From: Acinetobacter ursingii DSM 16037 = CIP 107286
Lineage (GTDB): Bacteria; Pseudomonadota; Gammaproteobacteria; Pseudomonadales; Moraxellaceae
Length of the DNA stretch: 64,000 bases
Assembly (NCBI RefSeq): GCF_000368825.1
Contig: NZ_KB849715.1
Coordinates: 179,458 to 243,457, forward strand
Direction of reading: 5' to 3'
Shown here: one piece after another, positions 58,288 through 64,000 of the stretch
How positions within the stretch are numbered: position 1 is the stretch's first letter
How the letters are laid out: each line of letters begins with the position of its first letter
Made by a program: the position numbers and the translations under genes
Notes under the pieces: generated by a model
Seen by the model: only the letters and a program-made list of their open reading frames with translations
The model's database searches: none
Told to the model about the DNA's origin: nothing

Positions 58288-60738
58288 TCATGATCGGCGG
58301 CGATAAAGTACCAGTCCAACAAGTCCTAATACTGTAAAGATACCTAGGCTACCGCCACCACTACTACTCTGGTTATTAGTAGTAGATGCTGTATTTTTTA
58401 AAGTCACAGTCGCCTCTGATGACTTTGTGCCATCAGCATCGTAAATGAGATAACTAAATTTATAGTCAAATACGTTGAAATTATTTTTAACCTGAATCGC
58501 AAGATTACCGCCATAGCAGGTTTCTTTTTGATCAGGATATGGACATGGCCCAGTATGCTCAGAAGTAACGGTGATACCTGAAGGAACGGTGGTTAAACGA
58601 ATTGGTAATTCAACCCCATTTTCATCGTGGTAAAAAGCAGGTTTGTTTGGCTTATTGACCAAAGCCGAAACAGGCCCATCACCATCATCAGAAGCATTAC
58701 TCAGTAAATTGACATTGATCTTCTGATCAGTTCCATATTGGATGGTGTATTCAGCGGCTTTGGCAATTGGAGCAATATTGACAAAGTTCACCTGCATCAA
58801 ACCTGATGATTGTTTAGATGTATTGAGTGAACCATCTGCATTTTTTAGGGTTAAGGTATACTGACAGAAGTTATATTCACCTGCTTGAGTAATCCCATCA
58901 TCCAGACGATAAACCATGATCCGCTTAAGATCAGGATTCCATTCACATTTTAAATTTTCATCTGGTCGAACATCAAGTTTAGTGCTATCACCACTTCCTG
59001 TGATCATGCCAACACCCAAGGCTTTTACAGAAACGGCATAAGTATCTGGCGTCAAATGCTGAATTTGACGACCACCATCTGGCAGCACAACTTCATCTGG
59101 CAGACTAAATGCAAATGGATCTACATAGACAGCCCGATATTTCTCATTGGCTTTGGTATAGCTAAGGAGATCTTCATACTCTTTAATACGTTTATTGTAA
59201 TAAGGCAAGAAATCTGGATTTGTACTGGTGTTTGCAACTTGCGCCTTAAAGAAATCTAATTGTGTTTGATAGCCATCCAGTAAGGTAACAAGAGAACTAT
59301 TGACGATACCATTAATATCGCCTGCGGTTAAACGCATGATTTCAGTTGAACCAAGATCACAGCTATTTCGCCCTGCTGGATTTAAGATTAAAGTTCCATC
59401 AGTGATACGATTAATACCGCGTTGATCTTGGGTGCTACATCCATCGGTATTCACATCGACCAAATCTGTATCGGATGAATTATCTTTAGGGAAGTAAAGA
59501 GGTAAGAAGCTGGTATATTCCGAAGGTGTCTGCAAGCTACTTAACACACTCGACATACTGCTGTTACTCATGTCGATATTGGTCTGTTTCTCTGGCAAGA
59601 CTTCACTTGCAACATCGCACTGACTTTGACTTCCAGCGGCCAAACTTACTGCATTATAGACTAAGCCTACACCAGTATCTTTTTGATCTTTGGCTTCACC
59701 AAGTAAATAACGACATGAACGATTACTATTAAATGCTAGTATGTTAAATGACAACACTTTGATACCAATTTTGTCATATAAAAAAGTACTGAACGCATTA
59801 TTTTCTACAATCGTGTTACTCACCATTTGCAAAGTACTTGCTGTACTTAACTTGTTTACATCGGTATTTACGCGGCTATCTCCTGTAAATTTGATAATGC
59901 TTCCATTATCAGCATTTACCGTATTCTGTGCGATGGTATTTGCAGTTAAAGTCGTGGTCGGTTCACCACAAAACTCCAGTGTACTTTTACTATCCGAAGA
60001 ACCATTTTGAATAAAACTGTTATTGGTAAACGCCAACGTGCGTTTGTTGTATGACAAATTATCCAGACAACTCATGGCGAGTACATCACCAATATTGTCG
60101 ACATCATTTTGGTTCTTCTTAACGGTTTTATTACCCTGATAAATCCCACTGGTTAAAGTTAACGATGAATTATTACCTTCGAGATAAATCGCAGCACCCT
60201 GATTTGCACTTGAATTTAAAATCGAAACCCCTGTTAAAGTTGTCGCAGCACCTAGATAGAGTGCACCACCACGGCTGTCACTCTTACCATTTTGCAACTG
60301 GACATTACTCACCGTAATAGAAGCTTTTGTACCACTGGTATTAATGAGTCGGCTCTTACCCTGACCATCGATAATCGTCTTCAAGATCGTTTTAGCTGGA
60401 TAATCATTGGTTATGACATCGATCTTGCTGTAGTCTTGAGGAATTTTTCCCATCAATGAAATAGATGATGCTGGAACCAGCTCCGAATTAAGCTTATAGC
60501 TTCCTTCTTCAAGCTGAATGTAATCTATGGCAGAAGCTGCGGTATTTCCAGCACCACAGCCACCGTAAGATCGATTCAGTTCAGCCGCTTTCATCGCCAT
60601 CCGAAGTGAACATTTACTGCTACCTTGATCATCAATATCATCAAAAGTATTGACATAAATGGTTTTATCTTCTGCGGCCATGAGTGACATGGCAGATAAC
60701 ACCATTACTGTCAGTAGTCCTTTTTTATAATTTTTCAT
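58288..60738 (-). CDS. GlyGly-CTERM surface protein, rhombotarget-like (intact paralogue)
   Basis: This 816-aa secreted protein has a signal peptide (to about residue 22), a KCSLRMAM motif resembling CSLREA, a beta-helix-like repeat region with SNNxx-type turns, an Ig-like or cadherin-like C-terminal part, and ends SSSGGGSLGIFTVLGLVGLVLYRRRS. The GlyGly-helix-basic tail is the GlyGly-CTERM sorting signal recognised by rhombosortase. It resembles Acinetobacter rhombotarget A. The next gene upstream is a broken paralogue. The surface function is unknown; adhesion is possible. Confidence 0.82.
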   Translation of the reverse strand: MKNYKKGLLTVMVLSAMSLMAAEDKTIYVNTFDDIDDQGSSKCSLRMAMKAAELNRSYGGCGAGNTAASAIDYIQLEEGSYKLNSELVPASSISLMGKIPQDYSKIDVITNDYPAKTILKTIIDGQGKSRLINTSGTKASITVSNVQLQNGKSDSRGGALYLGAATTLTGVSILNSSANQGAAIYLEGNNSSLTLTSGIYQGNKTVKKNQNDVDNIGDVLAMSCLDNLSYNKRTLAFTNNSFIQNGSSDSKSTLEFCGEPTTTLTANTIAQNTVNADNGSIIKFTGDSRVNTDVNKLSTASTLQMVSNTIVENNAFSTFLYDKIGIKVLSFNILAFNSNRSCRYLLGEAKDQKDTGVGLVYNAVSLAAGSQSQCDVASEVLPEKQTNIDMSNSSMSSVLSSLQTPSEYTSFLPLYFPKDNSSDTDLVDVNTDGCSTQDQRGINRITDGTLILNPAGRNSCDLGSTEIMRLTAGDINGIVNSSLVTLLDGYQTQLDFFKAQVANTSTNPDFLPYYNKRIKEYEDLLSYTKANEKYRAVYVDPFAFSLPDEVVLPDGGRQIQHLTPDTYAVSVKALGVGMITGSGDSTKLDVRPDENLKCEWNPDLKRIMVYRLDDGITQAGEYNFCQYTLTLKNADGSLNTSKQSSGLMQVNFVNIAPIAKAAEYTIQYGTDQKINVNLLSNASDDGDGPVSALVNKPNKPAFYHDENGVELPIRLTTVPSGITVTSEHTGPCPYPDQKETCYGGNLAIQVKNNFNVFDYKFSYLIYDADGTKSSEATVTLKNTASTTNNQSSSGGGSLGIFTVLGLVGLVLYRRRS

Positions 60739-61810
60739 GACTTATCCCTTATATCCCTATCCCTACTTTTTAAATCGTCTTAAACCTACAAGTCCCAATA
60801 AGGCGATTAACATTCCATAACCAAAGCTACCACCACCCGTTTTTACTTTTTTACTTTCAAAATCATTCGGTGGATCTTGTACAATTTTTCCAGGAATATC
60901 GATATAGCGATTTCCAATAGAATCACTGAATCGAGTAATCGTGGTCATAACGCGAAGTTTAAACTCATCAGAACCATGCCAGTTTCCATTTGGTACATAA
61001 GTCACATTACCTTCCTGATCGAGTGTTAATGTACCTTTAGATGGCGTGTTGGTTTGCACGATTTGCAAACAACCTGCCTGCCATGCTTTACCGTCTTCTC
61101 GTTTGCCCAATAAGCTTTCACATTCACTGGCAGGAAGTAGTTCCCCATCGGCTAACTGATCCGCAATCGAAAACTTCGCAGTTTCACCATACAAAATATC
61201 TTGGCCTACAGGTGAAATAGAATCTGCATCAATGACCAATTCAATCGCCCCAATGTCACAAAGCTCTTTCGTGCTACGTGTTCTGCCACGCTGATCGACC
61301 GATTCGCAACTGGAAAGACTGGTAATATTAGTCCCATCACTGAGGACACGACCTCGATTCACAATCAGCGAATCACTTAAAGTTTGATAAGACATCAAAA
61401 GACGGGGTTTGAAGAATCCCAGAAACTGCTTTTCAGGCAAGTAATATGGACAAAGCAAACCTTCTGCTGGAGCAGCATTACATTTGCCTTCTAACTCACC
61501 CGCCAATAAGGTATTACTGCCTATCTCGATATTTGGATCAGTCGAATTGCCACTACCGCAATCAGAAGTCTTGGTCAGATTGTTAATGAATTGGGTTTTA
61601 TCGCCATCTGCAAATACACAGTTTTTTGAACCATTTTCAGAAATGATGCTATTAGACACATAAGCATCACCTTTTGGTGCTTGAAGGTAGAAACCTGCGT
61701 TATTTCGAATCATGGTGATATTATTAATAATCATGCCATCACGTACATTGGTGATATAGCCCGTATTATTAAAAATCGTACTGTTCTTTAAACCACGCAG
61801 ATTCAAATCC

Positions 61811-62854
61811 CAAGTGCAACACATTTGTAGTCAGTTGAAAAAGTTAGGTGTATTCATAGAATCATTAGACTTTTTCAACTCGCAATTGGAAAGCACACAA
61901 TGAAGAAATACACCCAACTTTCTCAAGATGAAAGATACGAAATTTATGCTACGTTGAAAAGTAAAGGCTCAATCGCCTCCCTTGTTCGGGAGTTAGGACG
62001 TTCACGATCAACCATCTACCGTGAATTAAAAAGAAATACTGGGCAACGTGGATATAGAGCTCAACAGGCAGCTAAATTTGCAAGTCAAAGACGGTACCGT
62101 CCTTCATCATCAATGACAGCATTTGCCTTCGCTTATATTGATTATTTGATTGGTTTGGACTGGTCACCAGAACAAATTTCAGGTGCTTTAACACAACGCG
62201 GTTGGCTGGATGTACCTTCACATGAGTGGATTTACCAGTACATTTATCAAGATAAATCAAAAGGCGGTAAACTCCATCTACACTTAAGGCATCAGAAGAA
62301 ATATCGAAAACGCGGTTACAAAAACACGGATCGTAGGGGTCAAATCATTGATAAAACAAGTATTCACTGCCGAGACCAGGTCATTGATCAACGACAACGT
62401 TTAGGAGATTTCGAAGGTGACACGGTGATTGGTAAACATCATAAAGGTGCTTTATTAACCCTTGTTGATCGAAAGAGCCTGTATGTACATATTGTTCATT
62501 TAGGATCAACGAGAGCATCCTCTCAAACGATTACTTGTGCGTTAGATCGTTTACGAATGAGCCATGCTTATAGTGTGACATTTGATAATGGTAAAGAATT
62601 TTCCGAACACAAAAGAATTACCGATGCTGGCATAGAGACGTATTTTGCTGATCCTTACAAGTCTATTCAGCGAGCTAGAAATGAAAATACGAATGGTTTA
62701 ATCCGTCAATATCTGCCAAAATCATCATCGTTTGATGGCGTGTCAAACGAACAAATAGAGCAGATAGAATTTGCACTCAACCATCGTCCTAGAAAAACAC
62801 TAGGTTGGTATACACCGAGTGAAGTTATGGCTGGTTTTTATACTGTTGCACTTG
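61811..62854 (+). mobile_element. IS30-family insertion sequence in the rhombotarget-like gene
   Basis: The terminal inverted repeat is caagtgcaac (61811-61820) / gttgcacttg (62845-62854). cc bases flank both sides and may be a 2-bp target duplication. A 12-bp stem at 61833-61844/61869-61880 lies ahead of the transposase gene and may block read-in. It is similar to Acinetobacter IS30 elements such as ISAba125 or IS18, though shorter than I recall for ISAba125; the exact name needs ISfinder. The target is the surface-protein gene. Confidence 0.85.
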
Positions 62855-62862
62855 CCGCTTGA
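61900..62862 (+). CDS. IS30-family transposase
   Basis: This 320-aa DDE transposase has the IS30 N-terminal HTH (LVRELGRSRSTIYRELKRN), DFEGDTVIGKHHKG with the first Asp, VTFDNGKEFSEH with the second Asp, and the C-terminal Glu in RARNENTNGLIRQYLPK. Its stop codon (tga at 62860-62862) lies eight bases beyond the element end, in host DNA, so the last two or three residues depend on the insertion site. Confidence 0.92.
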   Translation: MKKYTQLSQDERYEIYATLKSKGSIASLVRELGRSRSTIYRELKRNTGQRGYRAQQAAKFASQRRYRPSSSMTAFAFAYIDYLIGLDWSPEQISGALTQRGWLDVPSHEWIYQYIYQDKSKGGKLHLHLRHQKKYRKRGYKNTDRRGQIIDKTSIHCRDQVIDQRQRLGDFEGDTVIGKHHKGALLTLVDRKSLYVHIVHLGSTRASSQTITCALDRLRMSHAYSVTFDNGKEFSEHKRITDAGIETYFADPYKSIQRARNENTNGLIRQYLPKSSSFDGVSNEQIEQIEFALNHRPRKTLGWYTPSEVMAGFYTVALAA

Positions 62863-63765
62863 ATCCGCCCCATATAAACGAGAGCTGGCATTACCACTGG
62901 TTGAGTCATCATTAAATGCGATAGCAGAATATAACAATGTCGATTGATCTAAACCTGTTGCCTTGTTGTCACGCAGAACAGTCTGATAAAGATGAAACCT
63001 TGGTAATTCACTATAAATGACTGCGCCTTGCGAAGCTGTATTATTCTGGAAAATAACATTTTGGGCACTAACGTAGCCTGCACTTTTGTCAGTAGAGACA
63101 CCTTCGTTATAAATCGCGCCACCATTGACCGTGGCATGTCCATTGATCAATTTGACATATTGCAAACCCAAAGTCTCATGGTTGAAAATTAATCCACCAT
63201 TATTAATAGGACTATTTGGATTGCCTTCCAGATTGACCTCAATCAATGAAACGCTATATTGGGCATTTTCACTATTGTCATCATATATATAGAATATACG
63301 GTCATTGCCGACCATTTTAATCGTGGCATTATTTAAACCATATTGGTTCACCGACACTGGTGTCATACGTTGTTTTAAGCTGTAACGCTTTCTGAATTTT
63401 AATCTGGCTATTTAATTCATAGGTTTTTTGTTTTTCCAGCAATACAACAGCGGTAGAGTCTTTTCCCCCACATCCATTATAGCCTGCTTCTGGCATTCCC
63501 TGATTGATATACTCAATTGCTTCGCGCAAAGAACAGAGATTATCGTTCTTAACTTCGTCTGCTGTTGTATTGACTATGATTTCGCCAGCACTATATGCAT
63601 GACCAGCGACAAACAACAGCCCAACGCCTATACCCCGCTTGAGCATACCTTTCTCCTTCATTTCCATTTTCATTATTTTTGTAAAGTCGCCACGTCCTAG
63701 CAACTTTTCGTTCAATTTGCGTACTTTCGCATAGCTTGAGTAATTACTCAAGATTTTTCACATGA

Positions 63766-64000
63766 CTAGCGATACTCATCTATCAAGGCATAGATTTGCC
63801 TCAAAGTCGCATTAGAAAGCTTGGTTTTTTCACCTTTGAGCATTTTTTCAAGCTGTGCCAATGTCTGTAATAGTAAAGACGCTTGATGAGGACCATGCAA
63901 TAGCAGATATTCAATTATTTGCGGATCAAAATGCAAACCGCGACGTGCTACAGTGGATAACACCAAAGCTTCACGGTCAGCATACAGACTGCCATTGGGT
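63766..64000 (-). CDS. hda: DnaA-related protein, probably Hda (C-terminal part, cut by window edge)
   Basis: The open frame enters from the right edge (PNGSLYADREALVLSTVARRG) and ends LRQIYALIDEYR at 63766. The sequence LHFDPQIIEYLLLHGPHQASLLLQTLAQLE matches the lid region of DnaA-type AAA+ proteins, as in the regulatory inactivator Hda. Only about 77 residues lie in the window, so Hda versus another DnaA-domain protein is a judgement. Confidence 0.7.
   Translation of the reverse strand, partial: PNGSLYADREALVLSTVARRGLHFDPQIIEYLLLHGPHQASLLLQTLAQLEKMLKGEKTKLSNATLRQIYALIDEYR

Larger units (their letters stand above)
60763..63646 (-). pseudogene. GlyGly-CTERM rhombotarget A-like surface protein, broken by IS30 and a frameshift
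   Basis: This tandem paralogue begins at the ATG 63646 (aaggag eight bases before) with a signal peptide, then CSLREAIEYI near residue 32. Its first frame stops after 63329, while the continuation (NNATIKMVGNDRIFY) is in the next frame, so a one-base indel near 63340-63360 broke it. An IS30 element sits at 61811-62854. The C-terminal part (60763-61808) is intact and ends TGGGSFGYGMLIALLGLVGLRRFKK, a GlyGly-CTERM signal. Pieces together correspond to a protein of about 600 residues. Confidence 0.82.

Overview
The window reads as chromosome of a low-GC gammaproteobacterium, almost certainly Acinetobacter. Grounds: a hydroxycinnamate (hca) locus with the ADP1-type gene set, a hemO-type heme-uptake locus, GlyGly-CTERM 'rhombotarget' surface proteins, IS elements of Acinetobacter type, and AT-rich intergenic DNA. 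Most of it is catabolic core or near-core genome. It carries three kinds of mobile DNA: IS3-family copies at the left edge, a small tRNA-Ser integrative element at 48.3-52.2 kb, and an IS30-family copy at 61.8-62.9 kb.

Layout. 0-2.2 kb: the end of one IS3 copy, a 3' remnant of an RTX-repeat secreted protein, and a full IS3 copy in the opposite orientation. 2.1-6.7 kb: Baeyer-Villiger-type monooxygenase (3' end cut by the IS), SDR, ferritin-like hydrolase and a divergent TetR regulator. 6.7-16 kb: hcaR-hcaK and divergent hcaABCDEF for hydroxycinnamate breakdown. 16-21.6 kb: TonB receptor (broken by an in-frame stop), FecR, FecI, heme oxygenase and a YbaN-like protein, with Fur-like boxes. 21.6-29.7 kb: 3-hydroxybutyrate dehydrogenase, GntP permease, LysR and atoDAEB, a route from 3-hydroxybutyrate/acetoacetate to acetyl-CoA. 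29.8-32 kb: modABC. 32.3 kb: tRNA-Ser(UGA). 32.5-35.1 kb: FUSC membrane protein and MHS symporter. 35.4-40.6 kb: LysR plus acyl-CoA dehydrogenase, CitE-like lyase, MaoC-like hydratase and CoA transferase, whose composition matches bacterial itaconate-degradation operons. 41-48 kb: a stand-alone SucA-type E1, a Fis-like protein, MFS, hydrolase, LysR and GFA protein. 52.3-58.2 kb: fadH, EamA transporter, LysR, argG. 58.3-63.7 kb: two tandem GlyGly-CTERM surface-protein genes; the second is broken by the IS30 element and a frameshift. The window ends inside a probable hda.

The most unusual part is the ~3.85-kb element at 48307-52157. A 63-bp direct repeat (one mismatch) marks its two ends, the right one within an intact tRNA-Ser. 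It holds a tyrosine integrase, an AlpA-like HTH gene preceded by an attenuator-like leader of four mutually exclusive pairing segments, small ORFs, and one large unrecognised AT-rich cargo gene with a HEXXH zincin motif. There is no primase, capsid or conjugation gene. This looks like a minimal satellite-like element carrying a single uncharacterised, possibly defensive, protein.
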